Positions 45,861 through 54,396 of a stretch of DNA of 64,000 bases are shown here, piece by piece. Both the position numbers and the translations under genes were made by a program. Source of the DNA: an uncultured Methanolobus sp. (lineage in GTDB: Archaea > Halobacteriota > Methanosarcinia > Methanosarcinales > Methanosarcinaceae). The notes below the pieces were generated by a model. The model did no database searches. It was not told where the DNA came from and worked only from the letters and a program-made list of their open reading frames with translations. How positions within the stretch are numbered: the stretch's first letter is position 1; the number at the start of each line of letters is the position of its first letter. The stretch is taken from positions 1-64,000 of the forward strand of contig NZ_OY763421.1 in the NCBI RefSeq assembly GCF_963667555.1. The letters run 5' to 3'.

Positions 45861-46634
45861 TCAGAATTCAACATCGATCCCTATCGGACAGTGATCCGAA
45901 CCCATTACATCAGGCAGTATGAACGCGTCCTTGATGTTCTCTTTTACATTCTCGCTTGCAAAGAAGTAATCAATTCTCCAGCCAACGTTTCTTTCCCTGG
46001 CTTTTGTCCTCATGCTCCACCAGGTATAGTTTTCTGGTTCCTGGTTGAACATTCTGAGCGTATCAACATAACCGTTGTCAAGCAGCTTGTCTATCCATGC
46101 GCGTTCTTCGGGAAGGAAACCTGAGACAGTTTCGTTCTCCTTTGGTCTTGCAAGGTCAATTTCCCTGTGCGCGGTGTTAACGTCGCCGCATACGATTATC
46201 TTCTTGCCTTTTGACTTGAGGGTGTTAGCATATTCAAGGAACGCATCGTAGAATTCCATTTTGTATGCAAGCCTTTCATCAGAGGCTTTGCCGTTGGGGA
46301 AGTATATATTAAAGAGCACAAAGTCGCCAAAATCTGCTATCATTGTGCGTCCTTCACTATCGAATTTATCAATTCCAAAGCCGCATTTTATGCTGACAGG
46401 TTCTTTTCTGGTGTAAAGCGCAACTCCACTGTAACCTTTTTTCTCAGCAGATGCAAAATAATTATAGTAGCCATCCATTTCCTGTAATTCGTGAGGCAAC
46501 TGCTCTTTATGTGCCTTTGTTTCCTGGATGCAGAGTATATCAGGTCTTTCTTCATTGAACCAATCAAGGAATCCCTTTTTATGAACTGCTCTGATACCAT
46601 TCACATTCCATGAAATTATCCTGGTCTTACTCAT
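45861..46634 (-). CDS. xthA: Exodeoxyribonuclease III (AP endonuclease)
   Basis: A 257-residue enzyme of the Exo III/APE family. It starts [19 protein letters not shown] and has [15 protein letters not shown] (metal ligand Glu), [26 protein letters not shown] (catalytic Asp-x-Asn), [21 protein letters not shown] and GSDHCPIGI. It cuts DNA at abasic sites in base excision repair and removes 3' blocks. GGAGTAAT precedes the ATG. Length is normal and all catalytic motifs are intact. Confidence 0.97.
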   Translation of the reverse strand: MSKTRIISWNVNGIRAVHKKGFLDWFNEERPDILCIQETKAHKEQLPHELQEMDGYYNYFASAEKKGYSGVALYTRKEPVSIKCGFGIDKFDSEGRTMIADFGDFVLFNIYFPNGKASDERLAYKMEFYDAFLEYANTLKSKGKKIIVCGDVNTAHREIDLARPKENETVSGFLPEERAWIDKLLDNGYVDTLRMFNQEPENYTWWSMRTKARERNVGWRIDYFFASENVKENIKDAFILPDVMGSDHCPIGIDVEF

Positions 46635-46780
46635 TTTATTACTCCGGAGTTATGATAATTAATTGCTAGCTTATCTGTTAAGTAACTTCCTCAGGACTAA
46701 TATTTTTGCTTCCTGACTGCGGTTTATGAACAATGGTCAAGTGATGTATATTTGCAGATTAGTCAAAATACTAAATGAGA

Positions 46781-46816
46781 AAAAAGCTTAAATAATAATA
46801 ATTCTTATTTAGAATT
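46781..46816 (+). promoter_or_regulatory. Promoter and putative Fur operator of the oxidative-stress operon
   Basis: AAAAAG plus CTTAAATAAT (46781-46796) fits an archaeal BRE/TATA. Directly behind it lies the inverted repeat AATTCT-TATTT-AGAATT (46800-46816), placed where the transcription start should fall, so binding there would block the promoter. Confidence 0.6.
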
Positions 46817-46867
46817 TGTTCCTACATAAGATATGTTAGAACACTGAAAAAGTGAAGATGATTAAAA

Positions 46868-47263
46868 ATGAAACAGGCAGACATCAAATATACAAACCAG
46901 CGGATCGAGATCCTGGAGTTCCTCAAGGAATTTGATGGTCATCCAACTGTAGATGATGTCTATGAGGGAGTAAGGCAAAAACTTACACGCATCAGCAAAG
47001 CTACGGTTTATAACAACCTGAAGTTCCTTGCTGAAAAGGGATTGATCAAGGAGGTGAATGTTAAGGGGGTTTCGAGGTTTGAATCCAATCTAATACCTCA
47101 CCACCACACAATATGTCTTGAATGCGGGGAAATAACAGACTATGAATCAGAGGAACTTAGCGAGTACGCTATGAAAATAGCAGAAGAGATAGATGATTTC
47201 AGAATAGAATCAGCAGACACTAATTTTTACGGAATTTGTAAGAAATGTATGGAGATGGAGTAA
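46868..47263 (+). CDS. Fur-family transcriptional regulator (PerR-like)
   Basis: A 131-residue regulator. The N-terminal winged helix has YTNQRIEILEFLKEF and RISKATVYNNLKFLAEKGLI (recognition helix). The dimer domain has LIPHHHTICLECGEITDYE and ICKKCMEME; the two CxxC pairs form the structural zinc site and the HHH group the regulatory metal site. It heads an operon with a peroxiredoxin (one base gap) and a ferritin-like protein, which points to sensing of peroxide or iron and autoregulation through the operator upstream. Whether it is Fur or PerR in function is not decided by sequence. Confidence 0.93.
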   Translation: MKQADIKYTNQRIEILEFLKEFDGHPTVDDVYEGVRQKLTRISKATVYNNLKFLAEKGLIKEVNVKGVSRFESNLIPHHHTICLECGEITDYESEELSEYAMKIAEEIDDFRIESADTNFYGICKKCMEME

Positions 47264-47264
47264 T

Positions 47265-47939
47265 ATGGATGAAGAAATAGTAACAATGCCACTTATTGGC
47301 GATGACGCACCGTCATTTACAGCAAAGACAACAATGGGCGAAATTAATTTCCCTAAAGACTACAAAGGCAAATGGGTAATTCTTTTCAGTCACCCTGCAG
47401 ACTTCACACCGGTCTGTACAACCGAGTTCATGACCTTTGCAACAATGCAGGAAGACTTCAGGGCGCTTAACACAGAGCTCATTGGATTGTCCATTGACAG
47501 TATCTATGCTCACATTGCATGGCTGCGCACTATCAAAGAGAAGATCGTATACAAGGGGATGAAGGATGTTGAAGTTAACTTCCCTGTAATTGAAGATCTT
47601 AAGATGGATGTAGCAAAGAAATTCGGAATGGTACAGCCAAATGCTTCCTCAACACAGGCGGTCAGAGCAGTTTTCATAATGGACCCAAAAGCAAAGGTAA
47701 GAGCTATTCTCTACTACCCACTGTCCAACGGTAGGAACATGGATGAGATCAAGAGACTTATCCTTGCAATGCAGAAGTCCGATGCAGAGAACATTGCAAC
47801 TCCTGCAAACTGGCAGCCTGGAGATGACGTTATCATCCCACCACCAGGATCATGCGGCACTGCAAAGGAAAGAGTTGAGAGCAAGGAAGAAGGAAAGTAC
47901 TGCCTCGACTGGTTCATGTGCCTGAAGAAACAGTCTTAA
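47265..47939 (+). CDS. Peroxiredoxin (Prx6/archaeal AhpC type)
   Basis: A 224-residue thiol peroxidase. The peroxidatic Cys51 is in FSHPADFTPVCTTEF, and the conserved Arg is in TQAVRAVFIMDP. The C-terminal extension with GSCGTAKERVE and KYCLDWFMCL contains three more cysteines that can act as resolving residues, as in archaeal 2-Cys enzymes of this type. It reduces hydrogen peroxide and alkyl hydroperoxides. The ATG lies just behind the stop of the Fur gene and its ribosome-binding site GGAG is inside that gene's end. Confidence 0.96.
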   Translation: MDEEIVTMPLIGDDAPSFTAKTTMGEINFPKDYKGKWVILFSHPADFTPVCTTEFMTFATMQEDFRALNTELIGLSIDSIYAHIAWLRTIKEKIVYKGMKDVEVNFPVIEDLKMDVAKKFGMVQPNASSTQAVRAVFIMDPKAKVRAILYYPLSNGRNMDEIKRLILAMQKSDAENIATPANWQPGDDVIIPPPGSCGTAKERVESKEEGKYCLDWFMCLKKQS

Positions 47940-47976
47940 ATACATACTCAAAGATACAATCCATAGGTGACCTATC

Positions 47977-48474
47977 ATGGGAACAAAAGGCGTGGAAATA
48001 CTAGGCTTAGATGTCAATGAACTGATAGACTTATTGAACAAGGCTCTTGCAGATGAATGGTTTGCATACTACCAGTACTGGGTTGGTGCAAAGGTCATTA
48101 AGGGTCCGATGAGAGAAGCGGCTGTTGCTGAACTTCTCCAGCATGCCACTGATGAACTTCGCCATGCAGATATGGTATCCAACAGGATAATCCAGCTCGG
48201 TGGAACCCCTGTTCTTTCACCAAAGGACTGGGAGAAACTAAGCAACTGTGGATACGAGTCTCCAGAGGATCCTTTCGTCAAGAAGATCCTTGAGCAGAAC
48301 ATCAAAGGCGAACAGTGCGCTATTCAGGTCTACAATTCAATCCTCAACAAAGTCAAGGACAAGGATCCGGTAACATATGAGATCGTGTTACAGATTCTCA
48401 CCGATGAGATCGAGCACGAGGATGACCTGCAGGCCATCATGGAAGATATCGAACTTATGCAGAGAAGGGACTAA
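47977..48474 (+). CDS. Ferritin-like (Dps-like/bacterioferritin-type) protein
   Basis: A 165-residue four-helix-bundle protein. Di-iron ligands are visible as Glu in LADEWFAYYQYW, DELRHADM (ExxH), EQNIKGEQCAIQVY and DEIEHEDDLQ (ExxH). This pattern fits the Dps-like subfamily of archaea, which oxidises Fe(II) with peroxide and stores the iron. As the third gene after Fur and peroxiredoxin it completes an oxidative-stress unit. AGGTGA lies six bases before the ATG, and a strong terminator follows. Confidence 0.93.
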   Translation: MGTKGVEILGLDVNELIDLLNKALADEWFAYYQYWVGAKVIKGPMREAAVAELLQHATDELRHADMVSNRIIQLGGTPVLSPKDWEKLSNCGYESPEDPFVKKILEQNIKGEQCAIQVYNSILNKVKDKDPVTYEIVLQILTDEIEHEDDLQAIMEDIELMQRRD

Positions 48475-48500
48475 CCTTCTTTGTGGTGGAACGGATTGGG

Positions 48501-48555
48501 CATTTCCTGCTCAGGTCTTAAGGGCAGGAAATGTTTCATTTCTCTTATTTTTGTT
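48501..48555 (+). terminator. Terminator of the Fur-peroxiredoxin-ferritin operon
   Basis: CATTTCCTGC at 48501-48510 pairs over 10 bases with GCAGGAAATG at 48524-48533, followed by T-rich sequence to about 48555. The remaining spacer up to topA at 48797 is AT-rich and I see no gene in it. Confidence 0.8.
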
Positions 48556-48796
48556 TTAACTGTGTGCGTCCACACATATCTCTGTTTTTTAAACAGCTTC
48601 TCATGCTGCTACTTTTCATAAAGTGCTTTCTAATTTTGTTTGCTATGTATTTGCGATAGATATATTTAGAAGAATGTTTGTTAGATTTAATCATTAAATA
48701 ACACTGTAAAAATAAAGATTTTATATCGAAAGTATCGGTTCGAATAAACATTCAATTTCATTATTATCGCACAATTTCAAGATCCACGGAGATAAC

Positions 48797-51040
48797 ATGC
48801 ATCTCATCATAGCAGAAAAGCACATCGCAGCAAAAAGAATAGCCGCAATCCTTGCATCTGATAAAATAAAACAGGTTCGTGTAAGTGGTGTAGACACTTA
48901 CGAATACGAATCAGATGAAGGAAAAAAGATATTCATAGGTCTTAGCGGCCACATTGTGAAACTGGATTTTCCTAAGGCTTATAATAACTGGCAGAAGGTG
49001 GAAGCAAATGAACTAGTCGGGGCAGAGATCATTACAGCTTCAACTCAGGTGAAGATCGTATCCGCACTGAAAAAACTTGGAAAGGAAGCCACAAAGGTCA
49101 CCATTGCAACTGACTACGACAGGGAAGGAGAGCTCATTGGAGTTGAGGCGCTTGATATCATCAGGCAGGTAAATGAAAATGTGGTGTTTGACCGTGTACA
49201 TTACAGTGCAATAACTCCCAAAGCCATCGATGCTGCATTTTCCAATCCATCAGCTGTGGATTTCAATCTTGCAGATGCCGGTCATTCCCGGCAGGTAATC
49301 GACCTTGTATGGGGTGCATCGCTCACCCGTTATATTTCACTTGCAGCAGGACGTTTAGGTAAGATGTTCCTGTCTGTTGGTCGTGTTCAGTCTCCAACTC
49401 TTGCGCTTATCGTTGAGCGTGAAAAGGAAAGAGAGGCTTTCATCCCAAGGCCATATTGGGAACTTTCAGCCATGCTTAAGAGCAAAAAAGGTGAAGAGTT
49501 CAAGGTCGAGCACCGCACAAAGAGGTTCTGGGAAAAGGCAGAAGTTGATGCTGCGATGGAGAAGATCTCCATTGGCGACAGCGCAACGGTGACGGAACTT
49601 GCAACTTCCGAGAAGATAGACAAACCTCCGACACCTTTTAACACTACTGAATTTATCAGCGCCGCAAGTTCCATTGGCTTTACCGCTGCCAATGCAATGA
49701 GAATTGCTGAAACACTTTACACTAACGGTTTTATCTCATATCCAAGGACCGACAACACTGTTTATCCTGACACTCTTGACCTGAGAGCGCAGATTGAGAT
49801 CTTCAAGACCGGAGCATTCAAACAGTATGCTTTGAAGCTTCTTGAAAAGGAAGAACTTGTGCCGACAAAGGGTAAAAAGGAAACAACAGACCACCCGCCA
49901 ATCTTCCCGGCATCCCTTGCCAAAAAATCTGAGATGAATGAGCAGGAATGGAAGCTTTACGAGATGGTTGTCAGGCGTTTCTTCGCAACCTTTGCTGACC
50001 CTGCAAAATGGGAGACCATCAGGTCAAAATATGATATCAAAGGCGAGGAGTTCAAAGCAAATGGTGCAAGGCTTGTGGAACCTGGCTGGAGATGGTACTA
50101 TCATTACAATGCACCAGAGGACAGGCTGCTTCCTAAAATGGATGAAGGCGACGTTCATTCCGTGCTTAATATCGAGGTAGAAGCAAAAGAGACCCAACCT
50201 CCCGGAAGATACGGTCAGGGTCGCCTCATTAAGATCATGGAAGAGATGGGTCTGGGTACAAAGGCCACACGTCACGAGATCATCAGCAAGCTTTACTCAA
50301 GGGCGTATGTACACGGAAATCCTCTGCAGCCCACCAAGACTGCTGTTGCTGTTGTGGATACGCTTGAGAAGTTCGCACCAACTATATCCAAGCCGGATAT
50401 GACCAGCAAGCTTGAAGCAGATATGGACAGGATCGCTGAAGGCGGCATCCCTGAGGATGAAGTCCTGAATGAATCCAGGGAAATGCTGGAGCTTGTTTTC
50501 GATGAGCTTGGAAAGAACAAGGATGACATTACTGAATCACTCCGTGCGGGCTTGCGTGAGGACAAGATAATTGGTGTTTGCTCAGAATGTGGTTCTAACC
50601 TCATGGTAATGAGATCAAAGCGAGGAGGCCGTTTCATTGGTTGTGAAGGTTACCCGGATTGTACATTCTCATTGCCGCTTCCAAAGATCGGGCAGGTTGT
50701 GGTCACTGACAAATTGTGTGAGGAGCATGGCCTGTATCATATACGCATAATCAATGCCGGTAAGAGACCATGGAACCTTGGTTGCCCTGAGTGTAACTTC
50801 ATTGAGTGGCAAAAGGCACAGGAAGAAGAGAAACTTAAGCAGAAAGAAGGTTCTTCTGATAAGGAAAAGCCAAAGACCCTGAATGATATATCAGGAATCG
50901 GCAAGGTCACCGCGGAAAAACTCGCAGATGCCGGAATATGCAGTGTTGATGAATTATGCGAAGCTGATGCACTGGAACTTGCAAAAGTTACAAGTATACC
51001 TGTCAAGAAAATAAAAGCATGGCAATCTGATATTGCCTGA
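48797..51040 (+). CDS. topA: DNA topoisomerase I (type IA)
   Basis: A 747-residue type IA topoisomerase. The TOPRIM domain opens MHLIIAEKHIAAKRIA and has IATDYDREGELIG (about 102-114). The active-site Tyr is in GFISYPRTDNTVYP (about 312-325). TKATRHEIISKLYSRAYV follows. Near 595-640 there is a zinc ribbon (GVCSECGSNL, GCEGYPDC), a second Cys pair at LGCPECNF, and the C-terminus has a helix-hairpin-helix domain (LNDISGIGKVTAEKLADAGI). It relaxes negative supercoils. GGAG precedes the ATG. It overlaps no neighbour; the beta-CASP gene starts 16 bases later. Confidence 0.97.
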   Translation: MHLIIAEKHIAAKRIAAILASDKIKQVRVSGVDTYEYESDEGKKIFIGLSGHIVKLDFPKAYNNWQKVEANELVGAEIITASTQVKIVSALKKLGKEATKVTIATDYDREGELIGVEALDIIRQVNENVVFDRVHYSAITPKAIDAAFSNPSAVDFNLADAGHSRQVIDLVWGASLTRYISLAAGRLGKMFLSVGRVQSPTLALIVEREKEREAFIPRPYWELSAMLKSKKGEEFKVEHRTKRFWEKAEVDAAMEKISIGDSATVTELATSEKIDKPPTPFNTTEFISAASSIGFTAANAMRIAETLYTNGFISYPRTDNTVYPDTLDLRAQIEIFKTGAFKQYALKLLEKEELVPTKGKKETTDHPPIFPASLAKKSEMNEQEWKLYEMVVRRFFATFADPAKWETIRSKYDIKGEEFKANGARLVEPGWRWYYHYNAPEDRLLPKMDEGDVHSVLNIEVEAKETQPPGRYGQGRLIKIMEEMGLGTKATRHEIISKLYSRAYVHGNPLQPTKTAVAVVDTLEKFAPTISKPDMTSKLEADMDRIAEGGIPEDEVLNESREMLELVFDELGKNKDDITESLRAGLREDKIIGVCSECGSNLMVMRSKRGGRFIGCEGYPDCTFSLPLPKIGQVVVTDKLCEEHGLYHIRIINAGKRPWNLGCPECNFIEWQKAQEEEKLKQKEGSSDKEKPKTLNDISGIGKVTAEKLADAGICSVDELCEADALELAKVTSIPVKKIKAWQSDIA

Positions 51041-51056
51041 AAGGAGACAGGTTAGA

Positions 51057-52295
51057 ATGGAACTGGAATTCAAGGGCGCATGCAGGGAGGTCGGCAGATC
51101 GGCAGTCCTGGTAGATGAAAAGATCATGATGGATTACGGAGTTTCTCCGGGAGAGCATGTCAAGTATCCTTTAAATGGATCAAGGCCGCAAGCTGTTCTT
51201 TTATCTCATGCGCATATTGACCATTCCGGTGCAATCCCAAATCTGATGGACCTTGAACCTGATGTTTTTATGACCCCGCCTACATTCGATCTTTCAAATA
51301 TGCTGGCACAGGATACATTGAGGATAGCAGAAAGAGAAGGCGAGATGCCGGCTTATGATTCCATTGATCTAACAAAGTTTGTGTATAAAACCAAACAGGT
51401 AGATACCGGCGTACCATTCCATACTCATGGATATGATGTTGAGTTCTACGATGCCGGACATATACCGGGTGCAGCTTCCATATTCCTGAAAGATAAAGAG
51501 GACAGGAGTCTGTACTATACAGGCGACATCAACACTTCGGACACAAGACTTGTTTCCGGTGCGGTTGAATTTCCGGATACCGATGTTCTCATTACTGAAA
51601 GCACTTATTTTGGCAGTGAACACCCTCCACGTAAAGAAGTTGAAAACCAGTTCATTGATTCCGTAATGGATACTCTGGACATTGGAGGCACTGTTATTGT
51701 TCCTGCGTTTGCCATTGGCAGGACTCAGGAGATCCTGATGCTTCTGGCCGCAAATGGAATACGCCCTTATGTTGACGGGATGGGAGTCCGGGCATATAAA
51801 GTGATGTCAGAACACCCGGAATACATCAGAAACCCAACTCATCTTAAGAAAGCTTTTGACAATGCGACTGTTGTAAAAGGAAGTAAAAGGGATTTCATTC
51901 ATCTTGAATCGTCAGTAATCGTTACAACGGCAGGAATGCTGAATGGTGGTCCTGTGCTTCATTATATTGGCAGGAAGTATAAGGACCCTAAATCAAAGAT
52001 AATTCTCACCGGTTATCAGGTAGAAGGCACCAATGGCAGAATGGCCATGGATACCGGTATTATAGATAATGACGGAACTGTCCAGCACCTGAAACCAAAG
52101 ATCGAGCAGTATGATTTCTCTGCCCACTCCGGCGATAAAGAGCTTAAGGAAATGGTAAAGGATTTCTGTGACAGGGGAACTGAGCATGTATTTACCATGC
52201 ATGGTGACAACTGTGAAGGATTTGCAGACTGGATCAGTGAAGAGATCGGTGTGAAAGCTTACGCTCCTGAGATTGGGGAACGTTTCAGTGTGTGA
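51057..52295 (+). CDS. Beta-CASP metallo-beta-lactamase-fold ribonuclease (aCPSF2/RNase J-like)
   Basis: A 412-residue protein. MBL motifs are LLSHAHIDHSGAIPNL (motif 2), AGHIPGAASIF and YTGDINTSDTR; the beta-CASP part has ITESTYFGSEHPPRK, VIVPAFAIGRTQEIL, TTAGMLNGGPV and FSAHSGDKEL. There is no KH domain, so it is not aCPSF1 but a shorter archaeal processing or 5'-exonuclease-type factor. The ATG at 51057 has AAGGAG ten bases upstream; a start at 51033 would overlap topA. Role in mRNA 3' processing or decay is inferred from the family. Confidence 0.9.
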   Translation: MELEFKGACREVGRSAVLVDEKIMMDYGVSPGEHVKYPLNGSRPQAVLLSHAHIDHSGAIPNLMDLEPDVFMTPPTFDLSNMLAQDTLRIAEREGEMPAYDSIDLTKFVYKTKQVDTGVPFHTHGYDVEFYDAGHIPGAASIFLKDKEDRSLYYTGDINTSDTRLVSGAVEFPDTDVLITESTYFGSEHPPRKEVENQFIDSVMDTLDIGGTVIVPAFAIGRTQEILMLLAANGIRPYVDGMGVRAYKVMSEHPEYIRNPTHLKKAFDNATVVKGSKRDFIHLESSVIVTTAGMLNGGPVLHYIGRKYKDPKSKIILTGYQVEGTNGRMAMDTGIIDNDGTVQHLKPKIEQYDFSAHSGDKELKEMVKDFCDRGTEHVFTMHGDNCEGFADWISEEIGVKAYAPEIGERFSV

Positions 52296-52339
52296 TCATA
52301 ATAATTCAATACTGAAAAATAGAAACGAATTTTCACATT

Positions 52340-52981
52340 TTACAGACATGAAGGATCAGGATAACTGATCTCCTTATTTCTCTGTTTTGTCTTTGACAAT
52401 GCAGCTTTCAGATTATCTATTGCATCAATATGATCAGGGTCTATCTTTAGGACTCGGTTAAAACAGTCAACTGCATCTTCGTATTTTCCAAGACCAAAAT
52501 AAGCAAGACCTTTTTTGTTCCACACAACTGCAAACTTGTTGTCAAGCTCGATCTCCTTGTGGACCTTGCTGTAACAGTCGATCGCTTCGTTGTGCATTCC
52601 CATCACGCCAAGAATATCGCCTTTGTTAACCCAGGCATTCTCATTTGACGGGTCAAGTCTTAGAATACGATTATAACATTTGATCGCAGCTTCATGGTTG
52701 CCGACGTTGAAAAGAATGACACCCATGTTGCACCAGACATCAACATCACTTTTGTTAAGGCGGACCGAGTTCTTAAAGCACACAAGTGCCTCTTCATCAT
52801 GTCCAAGAAAAGAAAGTGCTATACCTTTATTGTTCCAGACCAGCGCAAGCGCTTCATTGCTCCATAGCTCCGGATCCAGATCATCATGATCAAGAATAAG
52901 TGAAAAATATTCTACTTTTTCTTCCGGATCTTCTGCATCAAACGCTAATTTGAACCATTCTTCCGGCGTATCAGAATCCAT
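52340..52981 (-). CDS. TPR-repeat protein
   Basis: A 213-residue protein with about four tetratricopeptide repeats, for example ALVWNNKGIALSFLGHDEEAL, VWCNMGVILFNVGNHEAAIKCY, AWVNKGDILGVMGMHNEAID and VWNKKGLAYFGLGKYEDAVDCF. There is no signal or membrane segment, so it is cytoplasmic. The partner is unknown. It is encoded alone, convergent with the beta-CASP gene. Confidence 0.88.
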   Translation of the reverse strand: MDSDTPEEWFKLAFDAEDPEEKVEYFSLILDHDDLDPELWSNEALALVWNNKGIALSFLGHDEEALVCFKNSVRLNKSDVDVWCNMGVILFNVGNHEAAIKCYNRILRLDPSNENAWVNKGDILGVMGMHNEAIDCYSKVHKEIELDNKFAVVWNKKGLAYFGLGKYEDAVDCFNRVLKIDPDHIDAIDNLKAALSKTKQRNKEISYPDPSCL

Positions 52982-53202
52982 TCAACCAACCAACTCCAGA
53001 ACTAGTTATAATACACTAACATAATATCTCATTTTCGGCAATATTGTTCTCTTTTTACTTTTCCTTAATGTGCATAACATATTAATTAAGTTATCGAAAT
53101 TATTCGGAATTTTATGATGTGTATATTAACAAAATAATATAAAAAATAACGTAATATGCATATGAAGTATAAACCACGATTAGTTTATTCTCCATAGGTA
53201 TT

Positions 53203-53736
53203 TTATGAGCAACCAGCCGAAGCTTTGCGAATATCATCAATATGCATCACTTTGTTAGCATCGATTCCCACAAGGCACATGCCTTTTTTGTCCATTGCCC
53301 ACACATCACATTTCTCTTTGATATCATCCGGTATTTTTTCACCTGGCAGGTCTTTCGGGTCAATACTACATTTCTGAAGACCTGGATATTCATCAGGATT
53401 GAGCTCCATGACGGTGATTACCTTTTTCAGATCAGATAGCAATACTTCAATATCTTCGTGGTTCCAACTGCGTATCCGCTCACAGATCAAAGGAATTAAT
53501 ACTCTTGCGACGCCGGTATTGGCAAGTATCTTGTTAGAAAGGCACAGGGCTGCGTTGCCATATTTTACATCCTCGCTCGGTCCCCTGAAACAAAAGATTC
53601 CTTCACTGACCATTTTTTCAAGGTCAAGCGCAACTTCTGATGTGTAAATGGCCTTCTCTACTGTTTCAATATCAATGCCATATTCTTCGGCAATCCTTTT
53701 GATAGCTTTTTCAATAACAATCCCGTTATCTATCAT
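53203..53736 (-). CDS. Uncharacterised 177-residue protein upstream-linked to mobA
   Basis: I do not recognise the family. The N-terminal third is helical (IVIEKAIKRIAEEYGIDIETVEKAIYTSEVAL). The middle has GVARVLIPLICERIRSW and a helix ending in VITVMELNPDEYPGLQ. The last third has KCSIDPKDLPG, EKCDVWAMDKKGMCLVGID and MHIDDIRKA, with three cysteines that could bind metal. The gene lies 57 bases behind mobA on the same strand with AGGATGTG before its ATG, so it may be cotranscribed and related to molybdenum or tungsten enzymes; this is only context. Confidence 0.75.
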   Translation of the reverse strand: MIDNGIVIEKAIKRIAEEYGIDIETVEKAIYTSEVALDLEKMVSEGIFCFRGPSEDVKYGNAALCLSNKILANTGVARVLIPLICERIRSWNHEDIEVLLSDLKKVITVMELNPDEYPGLQKCSIDPKDLPGEKIPDDIKEKCDVWAMDKKGMCLVGIDANKVMHIDDIRKASAGCS

Positions 53737-53793
53737 TCTGACACATCCTGCCGGAACATTGATGCATGATCTTCAGAGCAATTCGTATTGTGA

Positions 53794-54396
53794 TCATCTT
53801 TCCAGTTTCAGCATATCTTCAGGAGTATTAACGTTTACAAAACTTTTAAAGTCTCTGTCTATCGTCTTTATAACTTCGGCATCAAGAAAAATAACATCAT
53901 TAAGGAACGATACCGGTGACAGGATACTTCTGCTACCTTCGCCAAGGGCATTTTCAATGGCTTCAAGCATGACATCTCTCTTATAAACCGCATGTAACGG
54001 TTCTTTTGTGCCATATTCACTTACCGGTATGAGTGCTTCATGTTCACCTACCATGTCAAACATCATATCAATTAATGTCCTGTTAAGGTATGGCATGTCA
54101 CATGCCACAGTAAAAACATAATCACCTTCGGCTCTCTCAAAACCAGCAAGCATCCCTGCAAGAGGGCCAGCGTTTCTGATCCTGTCCGTTACTATCTTTC
54201 TTTCCTGAAGATAGGGGCTGAACTCTCTGACTTGCTCTTCATCCCGCAGGGAAACGATCACTTCATCTGACATATCATCCAAAACAGAAAGTGAGCGCTC
54301 CAGCAGAGTGCTATCTTCCAGCATCATCAGGGCTTTTTCCCTGCCATTCATCCGGGTGCCAAGTCCGCCTGCAAGCAGAAGCGATGTTCTCATCAT
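53794..54396 (-). CDS. mobA: Molybdenum cofactor guanylyltransferase
   Basis: A 200-residue nucleotidyltransferase. The N-terminal loop LLLAGGLGTRMNGREKALM fits the MobA GTP-binding signature, RNAGPLAGMLAGF and TVACDMPYLNRTLID (metal-binding Asp) follow, and the C-terminus has FVNVNTPEDMLKLE. It attaches GMP to molybdopterin to make the bis-MGD type cofactor used by formylmethanofuran dehydrogenase and formate dehydrogenase in methanogens. The ATG overlaps the stop of the DUF460 gene (ATGA), so both are in one transcript. Confidence 0.92.
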   Translation of the reverse strand: MMRTSLLLAGGLGTRMNGREKALMMLEDSTLLERSLSVLDDMSDEVIVSLRDEEQVREFSPYLQERKIVTDRIRNAGPLAGMLAGFERAEGDYVFTVACDMPYLNRTLIDMMFDMVGEHEALIPVSEYGTKEPLHAVYKRDVMLEAIENALGEGSRSILSPVSFLNDVIFLDAEVIKTIDRDFKSFVNVNTPEDMLKLER

